Source: Halobacteriales archaeon QH_6_64_20 (GTDB lineage Archaea > Halobacteriota > Halobacteria > Halobacteriales > Halococcaceae). From it: 32,055 nucleotides of DNA. Each line of letters starts with the position of its first letter. Position 1 is the stretch's first letter. Made by a program: the position numbers and the translations under genes. Under the pieces are notes generated by a model, which saw nothing but the letters and a program-made list of their open reading frames with translations, made no database searches and was not told the DNA's origin. The stretch is from positions 1-32,055 of the forward strand of contig PXQR01000076.1 in NCBI GenBank assembly GCA_003021235.1. Reading direction: 5' to 3'. Shown here in pieces: positions 17,653 to 25,751 of the stretch.

Positions 17653-18050
17653 TTCGATCGCTCCTTTCGTTCGGTCCGTCGAGCCGGGTTCGCCCGGAGG
17701 AGATCGCCCTCGACGGTCACGTACGTTCGTTCGTCTCCGTTTCCGTTTCCGTTGCCGTCTCCGTTCTCGCTGTTCTCACTACTCTCGCTGTCATCGCCGT
17801 TTTCGCCGTCTCCGGCCGGAAGTACGAACTCGAACGTCGCCCCCTTCTTGGGGACCTGTCGCTCCCGACCGTCGTCCCCCTCGATCACGAAGGTGTGTTC
17901 GGTCTCGCTGACCACGCGCCCCGAGATACCGATCGCATCGGGGTTCGAGGCGTGGGCGACTCGCACGTCGAGTCCGTTGAGTTCGTGTCGCGAGAGCGTC
18001 GCGGGCGTCGGTGTGGATGCCGACGTGGATGCAAGCGAGTTCGCGCTCAC
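17643..18050 (-). CDS. rnp1: Ribonuclease P protein component 1 (Rpp29/Pop4) with acidic insertion (135 aa)
   Basis: This archaeal RNase P subunit binds the catalytic RNA and helps 5' maturation of tRNA. It is recognised from [20 protein letters not shown] (about 19-38), [18 protein letters not shown] and the C-terminal [12 protein letters not shown], as well as its place between rpl29 and rps17, which is conserved in archaea. The Sm-like barrel is interrupted at about 77-105 by a low-complexity loop of Gly, Asp, Glu, Asn and Ser (for example [18 protein letters not shown]), encoded by near-tandem GTTTCC-type repeats in the plus strand (about 17737-17765). The ATG at 18050 overlaps the rpl29 stop. 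Confidence 0.93.
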   Translation of the reverse strand: MSANSLASTSASTPTPATLSRHELNGLDVRVAHASNPDAIGISGRVVSETEHTFVIEGDDGRERQVPKKGATFEFVLPAGDGENGDDSESSENSENGDGNGNGNGDERTYVTVEGDLLRANPARRTERKERSKWR

Positions 18051-18286
18051 GAGGCGCCCGCCTCCTCGATTTCCCCGCTTTCGTCGAGGTCGCCCTCCTC
18101 GCGCTGGATCGTCTTGATCCGCGCGATCGTGCGCCGAAGCTCGCCCGTCCGTCCGGGGTTATCGGGCGCGCCGCCCGTGGCCTCGACGGCCCGGACGTTC
18201 AGTAGCTCGGTCTCCAATTCGTCGAGTTCGACCTCCCGTTCGGCGGCCGTCATGTCGCGGATCTCCTCGGCGTAGAGGATCGCCAC
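18047..18286 (-). CDS. rpl29: 50S ribosomal protein uL29 (79 aa)
   Basis: This is a two-helix large-subunit protein near the exit tunnel. It is recognised from [20 protein letters not shown] and the helical hairpin [20 protein letters not shown], then [20 protein letters not shown] (about 43-62). The last ~17 residues are an acidic tail ([17 protein letters not shown]). It lies two bases after rps3 and overlaps rnp1 by four. Confidence 0.95.
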   Translation of the reverse strand: MAILYAEEIRDMTAAEREVELDELETELLNVRAVEATGGAPDNPGRTGELRRTIARIKTIQREEGDLDESGEIEEAGAS

Positions 18287-18288
18287 GA

Positions 18289-19341
18289 TTACTCGTCCTC
18301 CGTGTCGGCCGTCGATTCCTCGCTTTCGTCCTCGTCGGCGGTGCCGGCCGGGACCTCGGCCTCCGCGGCCTCGATGTCGGCCTCTGCGGCTTCCATCTCG
18401 GCCATCAGGTCGTCGGCCTCGCTCGCGGCCTCGGACGAGACCGGCTCGGTGTCTTCGGGCTCGGCCGGTTCGGCCGGTTCGTCGAACTGTGGCTCGCCCT
18501 CGCCGTCGTCCGGCGCGGTCGGCGAAGCGCCTTCCTCGCCCTCGACGGCTTCCTCGATGATCTCCTCGGCACCGACGTCGGCGGCCTCGCCGGGCGTCTC
18601 GGCGTCGACGGCCGTTCCCTCGCCGTTGCCGGCGGCCGCCTCGGCGTCGGTCGCCTCGCCCTCGGCGGCACCGGGCTCTTCGAGCAGGCCCGTGACCTCG
18701 TCGCCGGGCACCTCCTCGGGTTCGAGCCCGAGTTCGCCGACGTCGGCGTCGACCCTGATACGGAAGGCGTCGGGCAGGTCCGCACCCGGCGGGATGAGTT
18801 TCACCGTGACGCCGATCGTGCCTAACTTCATGACCGCGACGCCGTCGCCGCGATCGACCAGGGCGTCGGCGGGTTCGCCGTTGTGTTTGATGTACCCGCG
18901 ATTGAACTTCGCGACCCGCGAGCGCGCGCCCGTCACCTTGCCGGCGAGGACGATTTCAGCGCCCAATGCACCGGAGTCCATGATCCGGTCGACGGTGGTA
19001 TGGCCGGCCTTCCGGAAGTACCACCCTCGCTCTAAGGCGTTCGCAAGCCGGTCGGCGACGATCTGGCCATTCAAGTCGGGCTCGTCGACCTCCTGGACGT
19101 CGATCTGGGGGTCCTCGAGACCGAAGCGGTCCTCGATCTCGGTAGTGATGTTCCGAATGTTCCGTCCACCCTTACCGATGACCATACCCGGTTTCTCCGC
19201 GCGGAGCACGATCTGGGTGCCCATCGGGGTCTGAGCGAGTTCCATGCCGCCGTAGCCCGCACGCCCCAATTCCTCGGCGAAGAACTCGTCGATCTGCTGG
19301 CGCCGGAGCCCGTCGTGGATGAACTGCTGTTCGTCCGCCAT
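18289..19341 (-). CDS. rps3: 30S ribosomal protein uS3 with long acidic tail (350 aa)
   Basis: This small-subunit head protein is at the mRNA entry site. The N-terminal KH type II domain is clear: [20 protein letters not shown], then [20 protein letters not shown] with the KH GxxG loop (GKGG, about 57-60). The C-terminal S3 domain carries [20 protein letters not shown] (about 125-144). The conserved fold ends near residue 205. The remaining ~145 residues are almost entirely Glu, Ala, Asp, Pro, Gly and Ser without recognisable structure. Haloarchaeal uS3 proteins are known for such tails; this one is about 40% of the protein. It overlaps rpl22 by one base. Confidence 0.96.
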   Translation of the reverse strand: MADEQQFIHDGLRRQQIDEFFAEELGRAGYGGMELAQTPMGTQIVLRAEKPGMVIGKGGRNIRNITTEIEDRFGLEDPQIDVQEVDEPDLNGQIVADRLANALERGWYFRKAGHTTVDRIMDSGALGAEIVLAGKVTGARSRVAKFNRGYIKHNGEPADALVDRGDGVAVMKLGTIGVTVKLIPPGADLPDAFRIRVDADVGELGLEPEEVPGDEVTGLLEEPGAAEGEATDAEAAAGNGEGTAVDAETPGEAADVGAEEIIEEAVEGEEGASPTAPDDGEGEPQFDEPAEPAEPEDTEPVSSEAASEADDLMAEMEAAEADIEAAEAEVPAGTADEDESEESTADTEDE

Positions 19342-19838
19342 CAGTTCTCCGCCTCCTCGGTCTCGGTTGCCGCTTCGGAAGCCTCTCTGTCTTCTAGGAT
19401 CAACTCGACGTCGACCTCCGGGGAGTTCCAGGCCGACGCGCGGCCGAACGCGCGCGGTCTCCTGCCCTGGGCCTCGCCGACCTTGTGGACGGCAACGTGG
19501 TCGATATGCATCGAGTCGGCCTCGAACCCCTGGTGGTCGGCGTTCCCGGTCGCGTTCCGAAGCAGGTCGAGGAAGGCCTCGCTCGCCTTCTCGGGGTACC
19601 GACCGGCGTCCCAGCCATCGACGTCCTTGCGATGGCCCGCGCCGGAGTTGTGCGATCGGAACGGTACCGACCGCTCGCCGGCGATGACCGCTTCGAGGTA
19701 TTCCGTCGCCTCCCCGGCGGTCATCCCCTTGAGCTCGCGGGCGATCTCCTTGCCGTGCTTGTGGCTCATGCGGCGCTCCCGAAGCATGGCTTTCGCCGTC
19801 GTCTCGGGGTCCGCCTCGACGCTATAGCTGATTCCCAT
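19341..19838 (-). CDS. rpl22: 50S ribosomal protein uL22 (165 aa)
   Basis: This protein's beta-hairpin lines the peptide exit tunnel. Recognised from MGISYSVEADPETTAKAMLR at the N-terminus, the helix ARELKGMTAGEATEYLEAVI (about 33-52), PFRSHNSGAGHRKDVDGWDA and the tunnel-hairpin block GRRPRAFGRASAWNSPEVDV (about 125-144). A short acidic tail follows (EASEAATETEEAEN). It lies 60 nt after rps19; that gap is less GC-rich than its surroundings and could hold a minor internal promoter, though no clear TATA box is seen. Confidence 0.96.
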   Translation of the reverse strand: MGISYSVEADPETTAKAMLRERRMSHKHGKEIARELKGMTAGEATEYLEAVIAGERSVPFRSHNSGAGHRKDVDGWDAGRYPEKASEAFLDLLRNATGNADHQGFEADSMHIDHVAVHKVGEAQGRRPRAFGRASAWNSPEVDVELILEDREASEAATETEEAEN

Positions 19839-19898
19839 GGTGTGTAGTGCTGCTGGTGTATCGAACTCGTGTCGGTGTGGTGATTCGTGTCATGATCG

Positions 19899-20321
19899 TT
19901 ATTTGAGCGGGACGAACTTCGACGACCGGGTCGCGCCGATGCCGGCCTGGCCGTGTTCGACCGACTGACGCGTGAGCTGGAACTCACCCAAGTAATGACC
20001 GATCATCTCGGGCTGGACGCGAACGCGCTCGAAGCTCTGGCCGTTGTGGACCGCGAAGGTCTTGTTGACGAACTCGGGCAGGATCGGCATGTCCCTGAGA
20101 TGCGTTCTAATTGGGTCGTTCGCCGATTCTTCCTCGTCGCGCGTTTCGGCCTTTGCGACTAATTTCTCCATCTCGTTCGAGAGCCCGCGTTCGATGGTCC
20201 GGCGTTGGCGAGCCGGCAGGATTGCCGCGAGTTCCTCTCGTTCCATCTCCTGTACTTCCTCTAACGTATGGCCACGGTAGGTGAAATCGCCCTCGAGGCC
20301 GGTTCTGTAGTCCGAACTCAT
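19899..20321 (-). CDS. rps19: 30S ribosomal protein uS19 (140 aa)
   Basis: This small-subunit head protein contacts the A-site region and forms inter-subunit bridges. It is recognised from [20 protein letters not shown] (about 13-32), the archaeal basic helix [20 protein letters not shown], and the conserved C-terminal [20 protein letters not shown] (about 102-121) ending [18 protein letters not shown]. Its length is typical for haloarchaea. It overlaps rpl2 by one base. No unusual insertion is present. Confidence 0.97.
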   Translation of the reverse strand: MSSDYRTGLEGDFTYRGHTLEEVQEMEREELAAILPARQRRTIERGLSNEMEKLVAKAETRDEEESANDPIRTHLRDMPILPEFVNKTFAVHNGQSFERVRVQPEMIGHYLGEFQLTRQSVEHGQAGIGATRSSKFVPLK

Positions 20322-21037
20322 TACTTACCACGTCCCGTTCTGCGGGAGGCGATGTCCCCGACCTTCCGGCCGGGCGGCGTGTCGCTCGAAACGCTCCGGG
20401 GTCGACCGGGGTGCTGTCGGCCGCCACCACCGTGTGGGTGATCGACGGCGTTCATCGCCACGCCACGAACCCGCGGGTACTTGCTTCCGCGTGCGTTCAT
20501 CTTGTGATGCTTGTTGCCGGCTTTGACGAACGGCTTTTCCGTTCGTCCCCCGCCGGCCACGACGCCGATCGTCGCCCGACACTGGGGGTTCAGTCGCTTG
20601 GTCTCGCCGCTCGGCAACTGGACGACGGCCACCCGGCGGTCGTGGGTGACCAACCGGGCGCTCGTGCCCGACGCCCGGGCGAACTTCCCGCCGTCGCCCG
20701 GCTGGCGCTCGATGTTACAGACGGGGATCCCCTCGGGGATCTCCGCCAGTGGGAGCGTATTGCCGGGCTTGATCTCCGCCGAGACCCCAATGGCGATCTC
20801 CTCGCCGACCCGCACGCCTTCGGGGGCGAGCACCAATCGTCGATCCTCGTCTTCGAACTCGATCGAGGCGACGGGTGCGCTACGAGCGGGATCGTGTTCG
20901 ATGTCGACGACCTCGCCGGTAAGCAGGTCGTCGTCGGGCGTCGATCGGTGTCCGAGGTCGGTCTTGTACCGGTGGGAGGGCGCGCGGAACGTCGGCGTCC
21001 CGCGACCGCGCCGTTGGCCCTGGATACGTCGACCCAT
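20321..21037 (-). CDS. rpl2: 50S ribosomal protein uL2 (238 aa)
   Basis: This is a core large-subunit protein near the peptidyl-transferase centre. Recognised from [20 protein letters not shown], the OB-fold and SH3-like domains ([20 protein letters not shown], about 102-121) and the C-terminal [20 protein letters not shown], which includes the histidine conserved near the active centre. Length and ends are normal for haloarchaea. It overlaps rps19 by one base and lies one base after rpl23. Confidence 0.97.
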   Translation of the reverse strand: MGRRIQGQRRGRGTPTFRAPSHRYKTDLGHRSTPDDDLLTGEVVDIEHDPARSAPVASIEFEDEDRRLVLAPEGVRVGEEIAIGVSAEIKPGNTLPLAEIPEGIPVCNIERQPGDGGKFARASGTSARLVTHDRRVAVVQLPSGETKRLNPQCRATIGVVAGGGRTEKPFVKAGNKHHKMNARGSKYPRVRGVAMNAVDHPHGGGGRQHPGRPRSVSSDTPPGRKVGDIASRRTGRGK

Positions 21038-21038
21038 C

Positions 21039-21290
21039 TCAGAACACCCCGATCCGGGAAGCGATGTCCTGGGCGTCGTCGGCCTCGCCGAAGGTCACGA
21101 TCGCCTTCTTCTCCCCTTTGGGGGTGACCATCGTGTTCACGTTCGTTACCTCCGTGTCGAAGCGTGCTTCGACCTCCGATTCGATCTCGGGTTTGTGCGC
21201 GTCGATATCGACGATGAACTGGAGCTTGTTCTCGAAGTCCATGTCGTTCATCGCTTTCTCCGTGACGTGTGGATGTTTCACTACTGACAT
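21039..21290 (-). CDS. rpl23: 50S ribosomal protein uL23 (83 aa)
   Basis: This protein sits at the polypeptide exit and docks the signal recognition particle. It is recognised from MSVVKHPHVTEKAMNDMDFE and NKLQFIVDIDAHKPEIESEV (about 21-40), ending GEADDAQDIASRIGVF. The length is typical of haloarchaeal uL23, without the basic N-terminal extension of eukaryotic forms. The start lies inside the last codons of rpl4, a 10-base overlap. Confidence 0.96.
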   Translation of the reverse strand: MSVVKHPHVTEKAMNDMDFENKLQFIVDIDAHKPEIESEVEARFDTEVTNVNTMVTPKGEKKAIVTFGEADDAQDIASRIGVF

Positions 21291-22030
21291 CTGTCTGCTA
21301 CCTCCGCGATCGCGCTCTCGGTCCAGATCGTGAGTCGACCGGCCTGCCCGCCGGGCGCTAAGTCCTCGGTGTTCACTTCGCGTGCGGTTGCGACGTCCGC
21401 GCCCGCGAGGTTACGAGCGGCCTTCGAGGGTTCGCCCGCCGTGACGAACAGGATCGATTTCGGTCGTTTGTACTTCCGTCCGCGGGTCGTGCCCCGGCCG
21501 GCGCGAACAGTTCGGGAGTCGGCGCGCTCTACGTCGTCGGCGACGCCGAGTTCTGCCAGTACGTCGACGACCTCCCTCGTCTTTACGAGCTCTTCGAACT
21601 CGTCGCTCACGACGAGCGGGAGCGAGAGGTCTTCCTCGAAGCGGTGGCCGCGCTCGGCAACGGTTTCCCGGTCGGCGGTCGCGGCGATGGCGCTTCGCGT
21701 CGCCAGCTTCCGTTCTTTCGTGTTCATCGCCTTCGAGCGGTCCTTCTCGACCTTCGGGGGATGGGCCCGGCGACCGCCGACGGTCTGGGGGACTCGGCGG
21801 CCCTGCCCGTTCTGTCGGGGAACGTGGGCCATCCCGCGGCCGCTGCCGAAGGACTCGGCGGGCGTTCGCATCCCAGCGTACTCGTCGCTCCCGTAGTCCT
21901 GGGTGCGATTGGCCCGAGCGACGTTCACCGCAGTCGTGATGAGGTCGGGTCGATAGGTCGTCTCGAAGACCGCGGGCAGATCGAGGTCCGCGCCGTCGCT
22001 TCCATCGAGTTCCCTGACCGTGACGTTCAT
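21281..22030 (-). CDS. rpl4: 50S ribosomal protein uL4 (249 aa)
   Basis: This protein's extended loop reaches the exit-tunnel constriction. The ATG at 22030 gives MNVTVRELDGSDGADLDLPA, the usual start; the frame is open further upstream through rpl3 but that part has no L4-like sequence. The internal loop reads SGRGMAHVPRQNGQGRRVPQ (about 63-82), followed by RAHPPKVEKDRSKAMNTKER. The C-terminus has PKSILFVTAGEPSKAARNLA. Length is normal. It overlaps rpl3 by four bases and rpl23 by ten. Confidence 0.96.
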   Translation of the reverse strand: MNVTVRELDGSDGADLDLPAVFETTYRPDLITTAVNVARANRTQDYGSDEYAGMRTPAESFGSGRGMAHVPRQNGQGRRVPQTVGGRRAHPPKVEKDRSKAMNTKERKLATRSAIAATADRETVAERGHRFEEDLSLPLVVSDEFEELVKTREVVDVLAELGVADDVERADSRTVRAGRGTTRGRKYKRPKSILFVTAGEPSKAARNLAGADVATAREVNTEDLAPGGQAGRLTIWTESAIAEVADRCQ

Positions 22031-23046
22031 GATCCGGCTCCCGTGCCCTGGTTCGAGGCCTGTGAGACCCGACGCACCTCGGGATCGAGGCGCGGTTGGT
22101 CGTTCGGCCGAACTGCTGGCCGAAACCGTAGCACTCGCTTGTCCGGTCCGGGAAGCGAGCCCTTGATCAGCGCGTAGGGCCCGTCTACCTCGCCGTATCC
22201 CACGAAGCCGCCGTCGACCGAGGCGTCGTCGCCGTCGCCGAGCGCGAGCAGTCGCTTGTTGAGCTCGGTGCGCTGGTGATAGCCGGTCTGTCCCTGCTGG
22301 GGAACCGTCGAACGGACCCGGGAGGGATGCCACGGACCGAGGTTGCCGATCCGTCGCCGGTACCCCTGACGCAGGTGTTTGCCCTTCCGCATTTGGACGC
22401 CCCAGCGTTTGACCGGTCCCTGAGTGCCTTTCCCCTTCGTGACGCCGGCGACGTCCAAGTACTCGCCCGGCCGGAAGGTGTCGTTCATCGCGTGATCACC
22501 TTCGAGCAACGAGAGCCCGAGATCGACCCGTTCTTCGAGATCGCCGCCGCCGATCCGGGTCTCCATGACGTCCGGGCGTTTCTTCGGCACGCCCGAAACC
22601 GCGCTTGGGGTGGTGTGGGTGATCGCACGGACGTCGGCGACTTCGCCTTCGTCCAGTGCGGCTTCGAGGTCGTCGGTGCGATCGGCTCCGTTGCGCGGGA
22701 GCGAGAGCACCCGGCCGAGGTCGTCGTCGAACTCTTCAGCCCAGACTTCGGTGATCGGGCGCATCCCGTAGGGAGTCTGTTCGTAGGCTCGCAGGGCAAC
22801 GGCGTACATCGGCGGCGTCTCGACCACCGTGACGGGGACGGTCTCTTCGGTGCCCTCCCGCGGCGAGTCGGTTCGGTCGTTGAGCATGACGATCTGTGTC
22901 ATGCCGGCCTTGTAGCCTGCAAAGCCCTGGAGCCCCGGCTGTCCGTCGTCGTCGGGCCACGATTTGAAGCGTGGGACCTCGTTGGTCGCGCGCTTTCTGG
23001 GGCTATACCCCATCGAGCCTTTGCGTGGTCTGTCCGGTTGTGGCAT
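22027..23046 (-). CDS. rpl3: 50S ribosomal protein uL3 (339 aa)
   Basis: This is one of the first large-subunit assembly proteins, reaching to the peptidyl-transferase centre. Recognised from MPQPDRPRKGSMGYSPRKRA, the segment LQGFAGYKAGMTQIVMLNDR (about 39-58), and KGKGTQGPVKRWGVQMRKGK (about 209-228) followed by RRIGNLGPWHPSRVRSTVPQ, which holds the tip that contacts rRNA. Length and ends match haloarchaeal uL3. It begins seven bases after the SPOUT methyltransferase gene. Confidence 0.97.
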   Translation of the reverse strand: MPQPDRPRKGSMGYSPRKRATNEVPRFKSWPDDDGQPGLQGFAGYKAGMTQIVMLNDRTDSPREGTEETVPVTVVETPPMYAVALRAYEQTPYGMRPITEVWAEEFDDDLGRVLSLPRNGADRTDDLEAALDEGEVADVRAITHTTPSAVSGVPKKRPDVMETRIGGGDLEERVDLGLSLLEGDHAMNDTFRPGEYLDVAGVTKGKGTQGPVKRWGVQMRKGKHLRQGYRRRIGNLGPWHPSRVRSTVPQQGQTGYHQRTELNKRLLALGDGDDASVDGGFVGYGEVDGPYALIKGSLPGPDKRVLRFRPAVRPNDQPRLDPEVRRVSQASNQGTGAGS

Positions 23047-23053
23047 GTCGTGT

Positions 23054-23932
23054 TCACCTCAGATTCAGGCACGCGAGCGTTGCGAACAGTGCCTCTTCCG
23101 TTCGCACCGTCTCGGTGCCCTGGTTCGGTATCGTATCGAGCCAGCGGTCGAACCCGCCCGGTTGGCCGCCGTCGGCTTCGCCTTCGCCTCCGTGGTCGCC
23201 GTCGGCGCTCGCGGTCGTGTCGTCGGCGACCGTCGCCGGGTCAATGTCGAGGACCTCGGGCAGGCCGCGCTCGGGCGCGCCGAACGCGACGGTCGCTCCG
23301 TCGTCCGCGATGCGCCCGGCGAGCGGGCCGAGTCGCGCGACGCTCAGGCGTTCCCCGAGCCGTGACGCCGCGATACGGACGCCGGCGTCGGGTGCGTCGA
23401 GCGCCGCTTCGAGGTCCGCGCGCCGAACGGCGAAGCCCGGTGGAGACTCGCCGGTGATCCGCGCGCGAACCGGCTCTCGCGAAGAGATCCTGACGGTGAC
23501 GCGCTCGCCCTCGCTCGCCTCCATCTCCGGGGGTGTCACGAGGGAGATCGGGTGTTGCAGTCCGCAATTGACCCGAACGCGCCCATCAGGGCCGACCTCG
23601 GTCACGATTCCTTCTCTCGACGACTCCGAACTCTCGGGTCCGGAGCCGGTCCCGGCCACGCGAAGCGGGGGAAGCACGCCAACGGCGTCGAGTTCGTCGC
23701 GTTCGTCCCAGACCTCCTTGCGGAGGTAGGGGGGCGTCGCGGCGTATTCGAGCACCGTGGCGACGAACTCGGCGTCCCATCTGCCTTCCGCCCCGCGATC
23801 GGGGAAGACGGCGAGTCGGTCGACCCGGAAGACCACGGCGGCGCGAGCGACGAGTCCTAGTTTACGAGTCGCCTCGCGCTTGTTCGACGTCTCCCGGACC
23901 ACTGACGACGGGATACAGACGGCGAGCGTCAT
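23054..23932 (-). CDS. SPOUT-class RNA methyltransferase-like protein (292 aa)
   Basis: I recognise the archaeal SPOUT family related to human C9orf114/SPOUT1 that precedes rpl3 in haloarchaea. The N-terminus LAVCIPSSVVRETSNKREAT and VFRVDRLAVFPDRGAEGRWD begin the Rossmann-like half. An OB-like insert follows (EGIVTEVGPDGRVRVNCGLQ, about 106-125). The C-terminal half carries the expected knot region (VAFGAPERGLPEVL, about 215-228) and ends IPNQGTETVRTEEALFATLA, where the NQGTETVRTEEA block is the characteristic SAM-binding knot of this family. The RNA target is not shown by the sequence. It is the first gene of the superoperon, seven bases before rpl3; the ATG at 23932 has a purine-rich GAGGAGAGGGG upstream. 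An Asp/Gly-rich stretch around 240-255 is probably a loop extension. Confidence 0.85.
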   Translation of the reverse strand: MTLAVCIPSSVVRETSNKREATRKLGLVARAAVVFRVDRLAVFPDRGAEGRWDAEFVATVLEYAATPPYLRKEVWDERDELDAVGVLPPLRVAGTGSGPESSESSREGIVTEVGPDGRVRVNCGLQHPISLVTPPEMEASEGERVTVRISSREPVRARITGESPPGFAVRRADLEAALDAPDAGVRIAASRLGERLSVARLGPLAGRIADDGATVAFGAPERGLPEVLDIDPATVADDTTASADGDHGGEGEADGGQPGGFDRWLDTIPNQGTETVRTEEALFATLACLNLR

Positions 23933-23983
23933 ATCCCCTCTCCTCGCGTGGCCACGAGACTGTGGCGATCATACCGAAGCCAC

Positions 23984-23995
23984 TCGTAAAAGGGT
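23984..23995 (-). promoter_or_regulatory. TATA-like box for the ribosomal superoperon
   Basis: The minus strand reads CCCTTTTACGAG, about 52-63 nt upstream of the first ATG (23932). It would give a 5' leader of about 30 nt containing a GAGGAGAGGGG Shine-Dalgarno-like run. It is the only clear AT-rich element between this operon and the divergent tRNA gene. Confidence 0.45.
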
Positions 23996-24110
23996 AGCGT
24001 TTCGCTGGTGTCTCGATGGCGCTTGCAGGTCGTCTGCGGCCTACAAACGGGAGATCGATGTGTGAGACACCGACGCGCTGGGGGATGCCGAGCAGTCGTC
24101 GGTTTCAGAA

Positions 24111-24120
24111 GGTTTTTATC
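24111..24120 (+). promoter_or_regulatory. TATA-like box for tRNA-Gly
   Basis: GGTTTTTATC lies about 32-41 nt before the first base of the mature tRNA, as expected for an archaeal tRNA promoter with a short 5' leader. Confidence 0.6.
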
Positions 24121-24151
24121 CATCTCGGTAGCTATTTAGAAACGCGCGCGA

Positions 24152-24222
24152 GCGCTGGTAGTGTAGTGGTATCACGTGACCTTGCCATGGTCACAACCTG
24201 GGTTCAAATCCCAGCCAGCGCA
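24152..24222 (+). tRNA. tRNA-Gly (anticodon GCC)
   Basis: A full cloverleaf can be folded by hand. The acceptor stem is GCGCTGG with CCAGCGC and discriminator A. The anticodon stem TGACC/GGTCA encloses the loop TTGCCAT with anticodon GCC. The T-arm is CTGGG-TTCAAAT-CCCAG. The 71-nt length is normal and CCA is not encoded. The gene is divergent from the ribosomal operon and marks the left boundary of the accessory island, with an integrase gene starting 184 nt downstream. Confidence 0.97.
24198..24222 (+). other. Probable left attachment site (tRNA-Gly 3' end)
   Basis: Archaeal tyrosine integrases commonly recombine at the T-arm and 3' end of a tRNA gene and leave that gene intact. Here the tRNA 3' part is directly followed by an integrase gene and atypical DNA, so it is the natural candidate for attL. 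The matching copy (attR) was not found by eye anywhere up to 32055, so the right boundary probably lies beyond the window. Confidence 0.5.
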
Positions 24223-24252
24223 TGACACAGCGGCTCTCCTCCCAGTTTTCCC

Positions 24253-24276
24253 GGTTTTCCAGAAGCAAGGAAAACC
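24253..24276. repeat. Perfect 8-bp inverted repeat between tRNA-Gly and the integrase
   Basis: GGTTTTCC (24253-24260) and GGAAAACC (24269-24276) are separated by AGAAGCAA. It is located 30-55 nt after the tRNA. It could be an integrase arm-type binding site or, with the T-rich stretch at 24246-24260, a terminator of the tRNA transcript. Confidence 0.6.
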
Positions 24277-24393
24277 ATGTTCGAAGCTCACATCATGGGT
24301 GGATGTTCATCACCCCTACGCCGTACCGTGGTTTTAAAAGCTGTCAGGCTCATTAGAGCTAATACTAGCGGCTCCACTGATTTTGGCGAGCCG

Positions 24394-24400
24394 GGGGTGA
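24394..24400 (+). promoter_or_regulatory. Ribosome-binding site of the integrase
   Basis: GGGGTGA, complementary to the archaeal 16S rRNA 3' end apart from one base, lies six bases before the ATG at 24407 and supports that start. Confidence 0.5.
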
Positions 24401-24406
24401 AGGCTC

Positions 24407-25528
24407 ATGCATGATAGACGCGACAATATCGACGGAATCGTCCTCGTCACCGAGGACGCAGAACACTTCCTAAATCAGAGGCAACTGGCCGACTACAAAA
24501 AGCACCGCGAGAAGCTGATCAAGTGGATGCTCAACCTCGGAAAGGTTCCGAAGAAGGCTGAGGGTTACGCTTGGGATACGGTGAGGTCACGTAGCTACAA
24601 GCTCGACAAGTTCTACCGGTGGGTCTGGAAGGAGGAAGACGGGTATACACTCAATGTCACGCCCGCGCACGCGGATGACTATACGCAAGAACTGGTCTAC
24701 GGCGACACCGGTAACGCGCACAAAGCTGACGTACACAAATCCATCAAGACCCTGTTCAAGTGGCAGAACTGGGAGAAGGACGAGGAAATCGATTGGGAGC
24801 CGAAAATCAGCTTTACTAACGGTAGCTCGGCTACTCACCAGCCGCGTGACTTCCTCTCCGATCGGGAGCGCCGCCTGATCAAGGAGGCTACACTAGAGTA
24901 CGGCTCGATTCCACACTACAACAGTATCACTCCTGAGGAGCGCGACAAGTGGAAGATACACCTGGCGCAGCGGTTGGAGAAGCCAAAGGATGAGATCGAC
25001 CCACAGGATTTCGAGCGGGCGAACGGCTGGAAGTATCCATCTATTGTCTGGGCGACGATGGACGCTGGGTTCCGGCCGAAGGAAGTTGGTCGTGCTAAGG
25101 TGTCGTGGCTCGATCTGGAGAACGATCTGTTCCGGATTCCGAAGGAGGAGTCCACGAAGAACAAGGACAACTGGACGGTGGCGGTGAGCGAGCGCACCGC
25201 GAACATGCTCCGACACTGGGTGTCGGAACGCGAGAACTACGAGAAATACCGGGGTTCCGACGCGCTCTGGCTGACGAAGTACGGCAACCCATACTCCAGT
25301 CAATCATTAAATCGATTGCTGGACAGGTTGTGCGAGACAGCGGGCATTCCTGAGCAACGAGGCATGACGTGGTACTCGATCCGCCACTCTGTGGGGACAA
25401 AGATGAACGAGGATCAGGGACCGGGTGCGGTTCAGCAACAGCTCCGGCAGAAATCCTACGAGATGGCTATCCGGTACGATCAGTCCCCACCTGGGAAACG
25501 ACGCGAAACCATCGACAGCTGGGACTAG
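24407..25528 (+). CDS. Tyrosine recombinase/integrase, apparently intact (373 aa)
   Basis: This is a site-specific recombinase of the XerC/phage-integrase family. The N-terminal half is a SAM-like core-binding domain (about 25-120). The catalytic domain has Arg223 in MDAGFRPKEVGR, a Lys/Asn-rich beta-hairpin (KEESTKNKDNW, Lys251 or Lys253), the box II motif WYSIRHSVGT with Arg326 and His327, and the nucleophile Tyr357 in IRYDQSP. The usual His of HxxR is replaced by Tyr323, a common variation in this family. It lies just after tRNA-Gly and points away from it, so it most likely inserted the element there. The ORF is undivided, unlike SSV-type integrases. Start chosen from the GGGGTGA ribosome-binding site. 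Confidence 0.9.
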   Translation: MHDRRDNIDGIVLVTEDAEHFLNQRQLADYKKHREKLIKWMLNLGKVPKKAEGYAWDTVRSRSYKLDKFYRWVWKEEDGYTLNVTPAHADDYTQELVYGDTGNAHKADVHKSIKTLFKWQNWEKDEEIDWEPKISFTNGSSATHQPRDFLSDRERRLIKEATLEYGSIPHYNSITPEERDKWKIHLAQRLEKPKDEIDPQDFERANGWKYPSIVWATMDAGFRPKEVGRAKVSWLDLENDLFRIPKEESTKNKDNWTVAVSERTANMLRHWVSERENYEKYRGSDALWLTKYGNPYSSQSLNRLLDRLCETAGIPEQRGMTWYSIRHSVGTKMNEDQGPGAVQQQLRQKSYEMAIRYDQSPPGKRRETIDSWD

Positions 25529-25682
25529 CTCCTGTCTCATCTTTCAAACGTCGCTATGGAGATTATATTAAATGGTTTGAATATTCCAATGTCAGGTGTG
25601 GAAACGCTCGTACAACCCCTGTTGGTGGGTTACATAGGACTCGTGCTGGGATTCAGAACTCCTCGCTCAGAGCTAAAAACCA

Positions 25683-25703
25683 CAATATATACTCAATTTA
25701 AAC
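25683..25703 (+). promoter_or_regulatory. AT-rich promoter region before the 298-aa gene
   Basis: AATATATAC followed by ATTTAAAC ends 48 nt before the ATG at 25752. With the latter as TATA box the leader would be about 24 nt. The 223-nt gap from 25529 is much more AT-rich than the rest of the window; no convincing gene is seen in it. Confidence 0.45.
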
Positions 25704-25751
25704 TAGACTGCTTGAAACTGCTTATGCATCTTGCCGTTCCTATTGCCGGCC

